Source: an uncultured Alphaproteobacteria bacterium
GTDB taxonomy: Bacteria > Pseudomonadota > Alphaproteobacteria > Rhizobiales > Pleomorphomonadaceae
DNA length: 64,000 bases
Assembly (NCBI GenBank): GCA_937900425.1
Contig: CALCDT010000069.1
Span: forward strand, 1-64,000
Direction of reading: 5' to 3'
The notes below the pieces were generated by a model. That model did no database searches and was not told the origin of the DNA. It saw only the letters and a program-made list of their open reading frames with translations. A program made the position numbers and the translations under genes. Positions within the stretch are counted from its first letter, which is position 1. Each line of letters starts with the position of its first letter. This document shows, one piece after another, positions 27,949 through 36,654 of the stretch.

Positions 27949-29355
27949 ATGGCGGATACGCGTCAGATCCGAGACAAGCTGAGCGGCTACCTGCGGGGTC
28001 TTCCCCCGGGCACGCAGCAGATGTTGCTGCGGACGCTGGAGGGCATGGACAAGGCCGCGATCGACAAGCACACCCAGCTGATCCTCGACGTGGTGCGCGA
28101 GATCGCCCGCGAGCATATCGACGTGCGCCGCCACTCCGATCCCGACCGGCTGGGCCAGCTGCGCGCCCTGTTCTGGGAGCCGTTCGGACCGTTCATCATC
28201 GACGAGCCGGTCGCGGTGCGCCAGCCGGCCCGGGTGCTGGCCTCCTCCGTGGAGGGCATCTGGAACTTCCTGAACCGGGACGTCGCCTCCGACCTGTTCG
28301 CACCCTGGATCGAGGGATCCTGGCCGAAGCTGTTCCTGCCGGCGGCCGACCTGCGACGGGAGGCGATCAAGCTGCGCGACGCCGCCTTCGAGGCCCTGGC
28401 CGACGCCGTCCGGCAGATGGAGGCCGCGCCGAAGGGCCAGCTCCGCCTCAACGGCATCCTCGGCAGCGAACGCGCCCGCCTCGAACTCGGCGACATCTTC
28501 CACATCCATGCGCGGCGGGCGGATTTCTCCCAGATCCAGAAGGAGCTGCCCGCGCTCGCGGTGATCGGCGAGGCCAGCGAGACGAGCGCGATGAACGTGG
28601 TCCACCGCGCCCTCATGCGTCATCCGGCCGACGCCGCCCACATCGCCGCGCTGCTGCTGTCGCGCTCGTCCTCGCCGGTGACGCTCGCCCGCATCGCCGC
28701 GGCGCTCGGCGGCGGCGACAGCGCCGGCGACATCCGCAAGTCGGCGGTGGCGCCGTTCATCGACCTCTACTTCTGCGAGATCGAGCGCGCCGTCCTGCGC
28801 TTCGAGGAAGCGCGGGCCCGCTACGACGGCGGCCCGGACATGGACCGGGAACTCGGCCATTTCCACGAGGCGGTGCGCGGCATCGCCATCGCCATCGACT
28901 TCGACGGCGATCGCGACTGGCGCAAGCGGCTCGGCGACCTGAGGCGCCGGATGTCCGACCTCGTCCAGCCGGAGATCGACGCCATCGTGCCGCTGATCCG
29001 CCGCGCCCTGCGGACCGACGGCGCCGCCCACGGCGACCGCGCCAGCGACGGCCATGACGCCGTCCGCGCCATGACCGTGCTGAATCAGGCCCGCCGCTGC
29101 CGCGACAGCCTCGCCATCAACGAACTGATCGCCCGCGTCGCCCAGTCGGCCGAGCAGGCGATCGAGGTGCTCGGCAACCGCTGCATCGACGAGATCCGCA
29201 AGTCGAGCGGCCTCGCCCAGGCCGAAGCCATCGCCGCCGCCGACATCATGCTCAAGCTCGCCGAGATCGCCTTCGGCCCCGAATACGCCTCGGTCATGCG
29301 CAAGGCGCGCGACCGGGCGGTCGGCCGACCGGGAACCCTTGCCGCCGTGGGCTGA
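27949..29355 (+). CDS. conserved-looking hypothetical protein, 468 aa
   Basis: I do not recognise this family. The protein is soluble (no signal peptide or membrane segment), strongly helical and Ala/Arg-rich, with few glycines in the first 200 residues. A notable conserved-looking part is ALFWEPFGPFIIDEP near residue 68, followed by SVEGIWNFLNRDV. The middle part (about 215-260) resembles a repeat of short helices. Codon use matches the neighbouring genes and it is a good ORF with AAAGGA 9 nt before the ATG, so it is a real gene. The surroundings (pirin, cytochrome c maturation) do not suggest a role. Confidence 0.85.
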   Translation: MADTRQIRDKLSGYLRGLPPGTQQMLLRTLEGMDKAAIDKHTQLILDVVREIAREHIDVRRHSDPDRLGQLRALFWEPFGPFIIDEPVAVRQPARVLASSVEGIWNFLNRDVASDLFAPWIEGSWPKLFLPAADLRREAIKLRDAAFEALADAVRQMEAAPKGQLRLNGILGSERARLELGDIFHIHARRADFSQIQKELPALAVIGEASETSAMNVVHRALMRHPADAAHIAALLLSRSSSPVTLARIAAALGGGDSAGDIRKSAVAPFIDLYFCEIERAVLRFEEARARYDGGPDMDRELGHFHEAVRGIAIAIDFDGDRDWRKRLGDLRRRMSDLVQPEIDAIVPLIRRALRTDGAAHGDRASDGHDAVRAMTVLNQARRCRDSLAINELIARVAQSAEQAIEVLGNRCIDEIRKSSGLAQAEAIAAADIMLKLAEIAFGPEYASVMRKARDRAVGRPGTLAAVG

Positions 29356-29676
29356 GGAAACGGCCCTTCGCTCGACCGGGAACGGCCGGACGAGCCGGTC
29401 AACTTCCCGTGTGGTGGGATGGCGCTCAACCGCCGCCGGCACGTCTCCGTCATGGAAACCGGTCTGTCCGGCGCTGTTTTCGGGTGATCGCGGCGAGGGT
29501 TTCCGCGCGACGGCGCGGCGCCTGCGACCCTTGGCGCTTGCGCTGGATCATTGTGAACGGTTCCAACTTCCATTATTTCAGGCCCCGAGCGATCCGACCG
29601 GGGACGGATCCTGCCTGTTCGGAAGGTCGATGCCGCGCCCGTGCGCGGAGCCTCGGCCGCGACACTCGGAATCGCG
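29356..29676. other. intergenic region before ccmI
   Basis: 321 bp with no gene. The most plausible promoter for the ccm operon is TTGTGA (29551-29556), 17 bp, TATTTC (29574-29579), about 100 bp before ccmI; the -10 match is modest. Confidence 0.4.
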
Positions 29677-30825
29677 ATGCTGATCTGGATCCTGTTCGCG
29701 TTGTTGACGGCCGCCGCGACCATCGCGGTACTGGCGCCGATGATGCGCGCCCGCGCCGCGGCGACCGTCGACGCCGAGGCCGACGTCGCCGTCTATCGCG
29801 ACCAGATCGCGGAGATCGACCGGGACCTCGAGCGCGGCGTGCTCGCGCCCGCCGAAGCCACCGCCGCCCGCACCGAGATCGCACGCCGCCTGATCCGCGC
29901 CGACGAGGCCGTGAAGGCGGGAAGGGCGGCGCAGGGGCCGCGCGGCCTTCGGCGCGCTGCCGCGGTCCTCACCCTCGTCTTCGTGCCGGCCTCCACGGTC
30001 GCGCTCTATCTCGCGGTCGGCTCGCCCGACCTGCCGGACCAGCCGGTGGCCGCGCGCGAATGCGGACCGGATGCCGGAGTCGATGCTCTCGTCGTCTGCG
30101 TCGAGCGCCACCTCGCCCGCAATCCGGACGACGCCGAGGGCTGGAAGGTCGTCGCCCCGATCTACCTCCGGCTCGGCCGGGCCGAGGACGCGGCCGACGC
30201 CTACGGTCGGGTGATGGCCCTGACCGGCGAGACGCCCGCCCTTCTGACAGAATACGCCGGAGCCCTGATGATGGCCGGCGGCGGTATCGTCTCGCGCCCG
30301 GCCATGACCGCGCTCGAAAAGGCCATGGCCGGCGATCCGGACAACATGAAAGCCCGTTTCATCTATGCCGAGGGGCGGATGATGGAGGGCCGGCCGCAGG
30401 ATGCGCTGGCCGTCTACGACGACATTCTCGCCCGCTCCGCCGCCGATGCGCCGTGGATCGGGGCGGTGACGCAGGCCCGGGCGATCGCCGCGGCGGCGGT
30501 CGGAGGCGGTGCGCCGGCGACCGGTGAACGCGCCCCCGGCCCGGCGACGTCGGCCGCCCCCGGCCCGAGCGCCGACGACGTCGCGGCCGCGCTGGCGATG
30601 CCGGAGGACGAGCGGCGTGCGATGGTGGAAGGCATGGTGGCCCAGCTCGCCGGCCGGCTCGATGCCGACGGCGCCGATCTCGAGGGCTGGCTGCGGCTCA
30701 TCCGGGCCTATGACGTGCTCGGCGAGAGCGCCAAGCGCGACGAGGCGCTCGGCAAGGCCCGCGCCGCCTTCGCAGGCGATTCCGCGGCGCTGGCGCGGAT
30801 CGATGCGGCGGCGTCCGGCGGCTGA
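29677..30825 (+). CDS. ccmI: cytochrome c maturation protein CcmI (CycH)
   Basis: Apocytochrome c chaperone of the system I heme-ligation complex. 382 residues: membrane segment at 1-23 (MLIWILFALLTAAATIAVL), a cytoplasmic leucine-zipper-like loop (VYRDQIAEIDRDLERGVLAPAEA is the CcmI hallmark), a second segment at about 95-117, then a periplasmic TPR domain. The ATG at 29677 places the first membrane segment at the N-terminus as in the family; the GTG at 29641 would add 12 residues. It heads the ccmI-E-F-H operon. Confidence 0.94.
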   Translation: MLIWILFALLTAAATIAVLAPMMRARAAATVDAEADVAVYRDQIAEIDRDLERGVLAPAEATAARTEIARRLIRADEAVKAGRAAQGPRGLRRAAAVLTLVFVPASTVALYLAVGSPDLPDQPVAARECGPDAGVDALVVCVERHLARNPDDAEGWKVVAPIYLRLGRAEDAADAYGRVMALTGETPALLTEYAGALMMAGGGIVSRPAMTALEKAMAGDPDNMKARFIYAEGRMMEGRPQDALAVYDDILARSAADAPWIGAVTQARAIAAAAVGGGAPATGERAPGPATSAAPGPSADDVAAALAMPEDERRAMVEGMVAQLAGRLDADGADLEGWLRLIRAYDVLGESAKRDEALGKARAAFAGDSAALARIDAAASGG

Positions 30826-30933
30826 GGAACGAGGCCCGCGTGCGGCGGGCGGCAGAAGTGGCCCGGCGCCGGGGGCGGCGGTGCGGCTCGATCCCCGGGC
30901 GAAACGGTGGACGGGCGAAGTGGTGGAACGACG

Positions 30934-31386
30934 ATGACACGCAAGCAGAGACGCCTGACCCTGATCGGCTCGGCCGGCGCGGTGCTCGCCCTCGCGGTCG
31001 GGCTGGTGCTGTTCGCCCTGAGCGGCGACATCACGCTGTTCAAGACGCCGACGGAGATCGTCGAGCAGGGCGGCGGCGAGGGTCGGCTGCGGATCGGCGG
31101 CCTCGTCGGCGAGGGCACCGTGAAGCGCGGCGGCGACGCCGAGGTCAGCTTCGAGGTCACCGACACGGTCAACGCCGTCGCGGTCGCCTACAAGGGCCTG
31201 CTGCCGGACCTGTTCCGCGAAGGGCAGGGGGTGGTGGTCGAGGGCCGGATGGAGCCGGGCGGCGTGTTCCGCGCCGACACCGTCCTCGCCAAGCACGATG
31301 AACGCTACATGCCCAAGGAAGTGGTCGACAGCCTCAGGGCGCAGGGCGTCTGGGAAGGCGACGCCGCCGCGGCGGCGTCCAACTGA
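30934..31386 (+). CDS. ccmE: heme chaperone CcmE (CycJ)
   Basis: Periplasmic heme carrier anchored by one N-terminal membrane segment (about residues 9-29). 150 residues with the OB-fold core. The heme-binding His121 and Tyr125 lie in [14 protein letters not shown], as in E. coli His130/Tyr134. It passes heme to CcmF encoded next. Confidence 0.97.
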   Translation: MTRKQRRLTLIGSAGAVLALAVGLVLFALSGDITLFKTPTEIVEQGGGEGRLRIGGLVGEGTVKRGGDAEVSFEVTDTVNAVAVAYKGLLPDLFREGQGVVVEGRMEPGGVFRADTVLAKHDERYMPKEVVDSLRAQGVWEGDAAAAASN

Positions 31387-31475
31387 GATTGCGCTCCGGC
31401 GCGAGCCGGAGGCGTCGAGAACCCGCGAACGAGAGGAGCGGCAGGGCCCGGCCCGCCGCGCGAAAGGGACGAACG

Positions 31476-33449
31476 ATGATTTCGGAAATCGGCCATTTCG
31501 CCCTGGTTCTGGCGCTGGCGCTCGCGGTCGTGCAGTCGATCGTGCCGCTGGTCGGCACGCTGCGCCGCGACGAGGCGCTGATGGCGGTCGCGCCGCCGGC
31601 GGCCATCGTCCAGTTCCTGCTGATCGCGGTCAGCTTCGCGGCGCTGACCCACGCCTACGTCGTCTCGGACTTCTCGCTCGTCAACGTCTTCGAGAATTCC
31701 CATTCCGACAAGCCGATGCTCTACAAGGTCACCGGCGTCTGGGGCAATCACGAAGGCTCGATGCTGCTCTGGGTGCTGATCCTCGCCCTGTTCGGCGCGG
31801 CGGTCGCGCTGTTCGGCGGGGCGTTGCCGCGCACGCTGAAGGCCAATGTCCTCGCCGTGCAGTCATGGATCGCGGCCGCCTTCCTCGCCTTCGTCCTCGC
31901 CACCTCCAACCCCTTCGCCCGCCTCGTGCCGGCGCCGATGGAGGGGCGCGATCTCAATCCGATCCTCCAGGACATCGGCCTCGCCATCCACCCGCCGCTG
32001 CTCTATCTCGGCTACGTCGGCTTCTCGATCTCCTTCGCCTTCGCCGTCGCGGCCCTGATCGAGGGGCGGATCGATGCCGCCTGGGCGCGCTGGGTCCGGC
32101 CGTGGACGCTGGCGGCCTGGGTGTTCCTCACCGCCGGCATCGCCATGGGCTCCTACTGGGCCTACTACGAACTCGGCTGGGGCGGCTGGTGGTTCTGGGA
32201 TCCGGTCGAGAACGCCTCCTTCATGCCCTGGCTGATCGGCACGGCGCTGCTCCATTCCGCCATCGTGATGGAGAAGCGCGACGCCCTGAAGATCTGGACG
32301 ATCCTGCTGTCGATCCTCACCTTCTCGTTGTCGCTGCTCGGCACCTTCCTCGTCCGCTCCGGCGTTCTCACCTCCGTCCACAGCTTCGCCTCGGACCCCG
32401 CCCGCGGCGTCTTCATCCTCGGCATCCTCGTTCTCTTCATCGGCGGCAGCCTGACGCTTTTCGCGGCGCGGGTCTCGGCGCTGAAGCCGGGCGGCCTGTT
32501 CTCGCCGATCAGCCGCGAGGGCGCGCTCGTCCTCAACAACCTGTTCCTCACCGCCGCCTGCGCCACCGTGCTGGTCGGCACGCTCTACCCGATGCTGCTC
32601 GAGGCGCTGACCGGCAAGAAGATCTCGGTCGGCGAGCCCTTCTTCAACCTGACCTTCGGCCCGCTGATGGTGCCGCTGCTGTTCGCCGTCCCCTTCGGCC
32701 CGCTGCTCGCCTGGAAGCGCGGCGACATTCTCGCCGCCGGCCAGCGCCTCATCGTCGCCTTCGGCCTGTCGATCCTCGTCGTGCTCGCCGTGCTCTGGCT
32801 CGTCTCCGGCGCGCCGGTGCTCGCCGCGCTCGGCCTCGGCCTCGGTTTCTGGCTGATCGCCGGCTCGGTGAGCGAACTGGCGCTGCGCGCGAACTTCGGC
32901 AAGGCCGGCCTCGCCCAGGGGCTGCGGCGCCTCTCCGGCCTGCCGCGCTCGGTCTTCGGCACCGCCTTCGCCCACGCCGGCCTCGGCGTCACCCTGCTCG
33001 GCATCGTCGCCGTCACCGCCTTCGAGAGCGAACGCATCGTCGACATGAAGGCCGGCGACACCGCGACCATCGGCGCCTTCGACGTCACCTTCGAAGGCTT
33101 CGAGAGCCGGCGCGCCGCGACCTACCGCGAGGTGATCACGGCGATGACCGTGCGCCGCGGCGGCGAGGTCGTGAGCGAACTGCATCCGGCCAAGCGCCTC
33201 TACGAGGTCCGCCAGATGCCGACCACCGAGGCGGCGATCTACACCCACGGCTTCTCGCAGCTCTACGTCACCCTCGGCGACATCGCCCCCGACAACGCCA
33301 CCGTGACGGTGCGGATGTGGGACAAGCCGCTGGTGACATTGATCTGGCTCGGCACCGTCGCGATGATGATCGGCGGAACCCTGTCGCTGTCCGACCGCCG
33401 CCTCAGGGTCGGTGCGCCGAAGCCCGCCCGCCTCGTGCCGGCGGAGTGA
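31476..33449 (+). CDS. ccmF: cytochrome c heme lyase subunit CcmF (CycK)
   Basis: Large inner-membrane heme lyase and reductant, 657 residues with about 14 hydrophobic segments. The tryptophan-rich heme-handling motif is [17 protein letters not shown], preceded by [12 protein letters not shown]. The ATG at 31476 has AAAGGGA 6 nt upstream; the in-frame codons before it are arginine-rich and not conserved. Confidence 0.97.
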   Translation: MISEIGHFALVLALALAVVQSIVPLVGTLRRDEALMAVAPPAAIVQFLLIAVSFAALTHAYVVSDFSLVNVFENSHSDKPMLYKVTGVWGNHEGSMLLWVLILALFGAAVALFGGALPRTLKANVLAVQSWIAAAFLAFVLATSNPFARLVPAPMEGRDLNPILQDIGLAIHPPLLYLGYVGFSISFAFAVAALIEGRIDAAWARWVRPWTLAAWVFLTAGIAMGSYWAYYELGWGGWWFWDPVENASFMPWLIGTALLHSAIVMEKRDALKIWTILLSILTFSLSLLGTFLVRSGVLTSVHSFASDPARGVFILGILVLFIGGSLTLFAARVSALKPGGLFSPISREGALVLNNLFLTAACATVLVGTLYPMLLEALTGKKISVGEPFFNLTFGPLMVPLLFAVPFGPLLAWKRGDILAAGQRLIVAFGLSILVVLAVLWLVSGAPVLAALGLGLGFWLIAGSVSELALRANFGKAGLAQGLRRLSGLPRSVFGTAFAHAGLGVTLLGIVAVTAFESERIVDMKAGDTATIGAFDVTFEGFESRRAATYREVITAMTVRRGGEVVSELHPAKRLYEVRQMPTTEAAIYTHGFSQLYVTLGDIAPDNATVTVRMWDKPLVTLIWLGTVAMMIGGTLSLSDRRLRVGAPKPARLVPAE

Positions 33450-33454
33450 GCGCC

Positions 33455-34000
33455 ATGAACCGTCGCCTCGCTCCGTCCGCCGTCCAGCCCGCCGGGACCA
33501 CCGCACGGACACCGGTTCGCTCCGCCCGCTGGCGCCGCCTCGCCCTGCCGGTGCTCGTCGGCGCGCTGCTGCTCGCCGCGCCCGCCCGCGCCGTGCTGCC
33601 GAGCGAGATGCTCGACGATCCGGCACAGGAGGCCCGCGCCCGGGCCCTGTCGGCTGAAATCCGCTGCATGGTCTGCCAGAACCAGTCGATCGACGATTCG
33701 GACGCCGACCTCGCCCGCGACCTGCGGGTTCTGGTGCGCGAGCGCATCACGGCGGGCGACAGCGACGGCGAGGTGCTCGACTTCCTCGTCGCCCGCTACG
33801 GCGAGTTCGTCCTGCTGAAGCCGCGTTTCGAAGCCTCCAACCTGCTGCTCTGGGCGGCCGCCCCGGCGGTGCTGGTGGTCGGCGTCGGCGCGATCCTCCT
33901 CGCCTGGCGACGCCGCAAGGCGGCCGGGACGGCGGGGGAGACCGGCCTCAGCCGGGAGGAAGAGGAGCGGCTGCAGCGGATCATGGACGGCCGCGAATAG
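33455..34000 (+). CDS. ccmH: cytochrome c maturation protein CcmH (CycL)
   Basis: Periplasmic thiol-disulfide subunit that keeps apocytochrome CXXCH cysteines reduced. 181 residues: a rather long, arginine-containing signal anchor (cleavage near APARA), redox motif Cys71-Met-Val-Cys74 in [10 protein letters not shown], and a C-terminal membrane segment ([22 protein letters not shown]). It starts 5 bp after ccmF. Confidence 0.96.
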   Translation: MNRRLAPSAVQPAGTTARTPVRSARWRRLALPVLVGALLLAAPARAVLPSEMLDDPAQEARARALSAEIRCMVCQNQSIDDSDADLARDLRVLVRERITAGDSDGEVLDFLVARYGEFVLLKPRFEASNLLLWAAAPAVLVVGVGAILLAWRRRKAAGTAGETGLSREEEERLQRIMDGRE

Positions 34001-34541
34001 CGTCGCGCCGCGGTTCGCCGTGACGCCTGCGCGGTGACGGGCGAGCGACCGACGTGCTGCCGAAGTTCTCCGGCCTGGCGGCGCTGCGGCGCACCCGGGC
34101 GGTTCTGCGATCCGCTCCCGCGCCGCCGCCACAGGTTTCAAAACTTTAATGATCCCGCCATCGCACCGTAATCTCGCGCATGCGAACAATCGGCTCATCA
34201 TCGGACGTGACCCGGTGATGGACCGGACGACGTTTTCCCTAGAGCGGACGTCCGGCGAGCGCGAGCGGTGCGTCGTCCCTCCGGCGTGATCGTTCATCCC
34301 ACGAAGCGGCGGGCCATACCGGTGGCCCGCTGTTTTCGTCTTCCCGCCTGCGACCGTCCGCGACGGTTCCCAAGGTGCGCGAAGAGCGATATATCCGAAG
34401 GACTTGGCGGGCCGCCTCCGGCTCGCCCACGGGACATGCGGCCGCGACCGCCTCTTCGTTCGCGACCTCGCCGAGGTCCGGGCGGATCGAGGCCGCCGGC
34501 CGCTTCTTCTCCGGCGCGGCATGCGGGATCGGGCGCGAGGC
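34001..34541. other. ccmH to response-regulator intergenic region
   Basis: 541 bp with no gene. It holds a small AT-rich stretch near 34135-34152, a 7-bp stem pair (34223-34229 with 34249-34255) and a terminator-like hairpin at 34309-34336. From memory, degP lies between these genes in Sinorhizobium; there is no trace of it here. Confidence 0.5.
34309..34336 (+). terminator. probable intrinsic terminator downstream of the ccm operon
   Basis: 8-bp stem (34309-34316 with 34323-34330), loop TACCGG, then TGTTTT. It lies 309 bp after ccmH, so it may end a long ccm tail or a separate short transcript from the AT-rich stretch upstream. Confidence 0.6.
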
Positions 34542-35222
34542 ATGAGGGTTCTTGTCATCGAAGACGACGGCGAAGCCGCCGCATTCCTTCTCAAGGCGCT
34601 GAAGGAGGCCGGCCACGTCGCCGATCACGCCGGCGACGGCGTCGCCGGCTACGACCTCGCCTCGACGGGCGACTACGACGTCCTCGTCGTCGACCGCATG
34701 CTCCCCAAGCGCGACGGCCTCTCGATCATCGAGGGCCTGCGCGACGCCGGCCAGGTGACGCCGGTGCTGGTGCTCTCCGCCCTCGGCCAGGTCGACGACC
34801 GCGTCGCCGGTCTGCGCGCCGGCGGCGACGACTATCTCGTCAAGCCCTACGCCTTTTCCGAACTGCTCGCCCGCATCGAAGGCCTCGCCCGGCGCGGCAA
34901 GCCGTCGGACGTCGAGACCCAGTATCGCGTCGCCGACCTCGTGCTCGACCGGCTGTCCCACTCCGTCACCCGCGGCGGCGAGGAGATCGTGCTGCAGCCG
35001 CGCGAATTCCGCCTGCTCGAATACCTGATGCGTAACTCCGGTCAGGTTGTGACGCGGACCATGCTGCTCGAGAAGGTCTGGGACTATCATTTCGATCCCC
35101 AGACCAACGTCATCGACGTCCACATCTCGCGGCTGCGCTCCAAGATCGACAAGGGCTTCGAGCGGCCGCTGCTCCACACCATCCGCGGCGCGGGATACAT
35201 GATCCGTGACGGGCTTCGGTAA
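34542..35222 (+). CDS. OmpR/PhoB-family response regulator
   Basis: Two-component DNA-binding regulator, 226 residues. Receiver domain with acidic pocket Asp8/Asp9, phosphoacceptor Asp51 (VLVVDRMLP) and Lys101 (DDYLVKPYAF). The C-terminal winged helix (QPREFRLLEYLMRNSGQVV, VIDVHISRLRSKID) is complete. Its stop lies 17 bp inside the kinase gene, a coupled pair. Start is uncertain: ATG 34521 would add seven residues. I cannot assign a named system. Confidence 0.93.
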   Translation: MRVLVIEDDGEAAAFLLKALKEAGHVADHAGDGVAGYDLASTGDYDVLVVDRMLPKRDGLSIIEGLRDAGQVTPVLVLSALGQVDDRVAGLRAGGDDYLVKPYAFSELLARIEGLARRGKPSDVETQYRVADLVLDRLSHSVTRGGEEIVLQPREFRLLEYLMRNSGQVVTRTMLLEKVWDYHFDPQTNVIDVHISRLRSKIDKGFERPLLHTIRGAGYMIRDGLR

Positions 35223-36654
35223 GATCTTCCGCACCACGGCGATCAAGCTGTCGCTGCTCTATCTCGGCGTGTTCTCCGCGCTGACCGCCTTTCTGCTGAT
35301 CTACATCTCGAACAGCACGTCGGCGCTGCTGTCGCGCACCCTCGAAGCCTCGATCACCAGCGAGATCGCCGCGCTGTCCGACGACTACATGTCCGGCGGC
35401 ATCCGCCGGCTGGTCGAGACCGTGCTGACCCGTTCGCGCCAGCCCGGCGCCAGCCTCTACCTCGTCAAGGACTTCACCGGCCGCACCGTCGTCGGCAACG
35501 TCGCCGACATTCCCATCGCCGGGGCCGAGCGCAACGAGCGCGGCTTCACGCCGGTGCCCTACCGGCGGGAGGAGGGCGACGCGCTCGCCGACCGGCAGGC
35601 CCTCGTCAGGGTGTTCACCCTGCCGGGCGGCTTCCAGCTGCTGGTCGGCCGCGACGTCGGCGAACGCGCCGCATTCGAGGCGGTGATCGCCGAGGCGATG
35701 ACCTATGCCGTCGCCGTCTTCCTCGTCATGGGCCTTGCGAGCTGGCTCTTCGTCAGCCGGATGGTGCTGCGCCGGGTCGACAGCGTCGCCGAGACCTCGC
35801 GGCGCATCATGTCCGGCGACCTGACGCGGCGCGTCGCCGTCACCGGGGCCGGCGACGAGTTCGACAATCTCGCCACCAGCCTCAACGCCATGCTCGACCG
35901 CATCGAGCAGCTGATGACGGGCCTCAAGGAGGTCTCCGACAACGTCGCCCACGACCTGCGCACGCCGCTGACGCGCCTGCGCACCCGGCTGGAGACGGTC
36001 CTGCGCGAACCCTTCGACGAGGAGACGATGCGCGAGGCGGTCGGCCGCTCGGTCGAGGAGGCCGACGACCTCATCCGCACCTTCGACGCCCTGTTGCGCA
36101 TCGCCCGGGTCGAGGCCGGCTCGTCGGGCGACGAGAACGACGTCATCGACGCGGCCGCCGTCCTCGCCGACCTCGCCGAGCTCTACGAACCGCTGCTGGA
36201 GGACGAGGGCGTCGCCCTCGCGCTCGACGTCGCCGGACCGCTGCCGCTGAAGGCCAACCGGGCGCTGATATCGCAAGCCCTTGCCAATCTGCTCGACAAC
36301 GCCTTGAAATACGCCTTCGCCGACGAAGGCGACCCGGTCGCCACCCGCACCATCCGCCTCTCGGGGCGGGCCACCGGCGGGCGCGTCGTGCTCGCCGTCG
36401 CAGACAACGGCCGCGGCATCGCCGAGGCCGACCGCACGCGGGCGACCCAGCGCTTCGTCCGCCTCGACGCCAGCCGGACCCGGCCGGGCTCCGGCCTCGG
36501 CCTCAGCCTCGTCTCCGCCGTGGCGCGATACTATTCCGGCAGCTTCGTGCTGGCCGACGCCGCCCCCGGCCTCGAAGCCCGGCTCGACCTGCCGGCGGCG
36601 CAACGACAAGAAGGAGGAACTCCCCATGACGGCGCAGGAAGGACGGCAACCTGA
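35206..36654 (+). CDS. sensor histidine kinase paired with the preceding regulator
   Basis: 482-residue membrane kinase: membrane segments at about 12-35 and 163-186 flanking a periplasmic domain of about 125 residues, a HAMP domain (about 187-240), and a HisKA domain with phospho-accepting His249 in VAHDLRTPLTRLR. HATPase motifs follow (NLLDNALKYA, DNGRGI, GSGLGLSLV). GTG start at 35206. The last 29 bp overlap glnE and contain its ribosome site AAGGAGGAA, so GlnE output is probably coupled to this operon. Confidence 0.93.
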   Translation: MTGFGKIFRTTAIKLSLLYLGVFSALTAFLLIYISNSTSALLSRTLEASITSEIAALSDDYMSGGIRRLVETVLTRSRQPGASLYLVKDFTGRTVVGNVADIPIAGAERNERGFTPVPYRREEGDALADRQALVRVFTLPGGFQLLVGRDVGERAAFEAVIAEAMTYAVAVFLVMGLASWLFVSRMVLRRVDSVAETSRRIMSGDLTRRVAVTGAGDEFDNLATSLNAMLDRIEQLMTGLKEVSDNVAHDLRTPLTRLRTRLETVLREPFDEETMREAVGRSVEEADDLIRTFDALLRIARVEAGSSGDENDVIDAAAVLADLAELYEPLLEDEGVALALDVAGPLPLKANRALISQALANLLDNALKYAFADEGDPVATRTIRLSGRATGGRVVLAVADNGRGIAEADRTRATQRFVRLDASRTRPGSGLGLSLVSAVARYYSGSFVLADAAPGLEARLDLPAAQRQEGGTPHDGAGRTAT

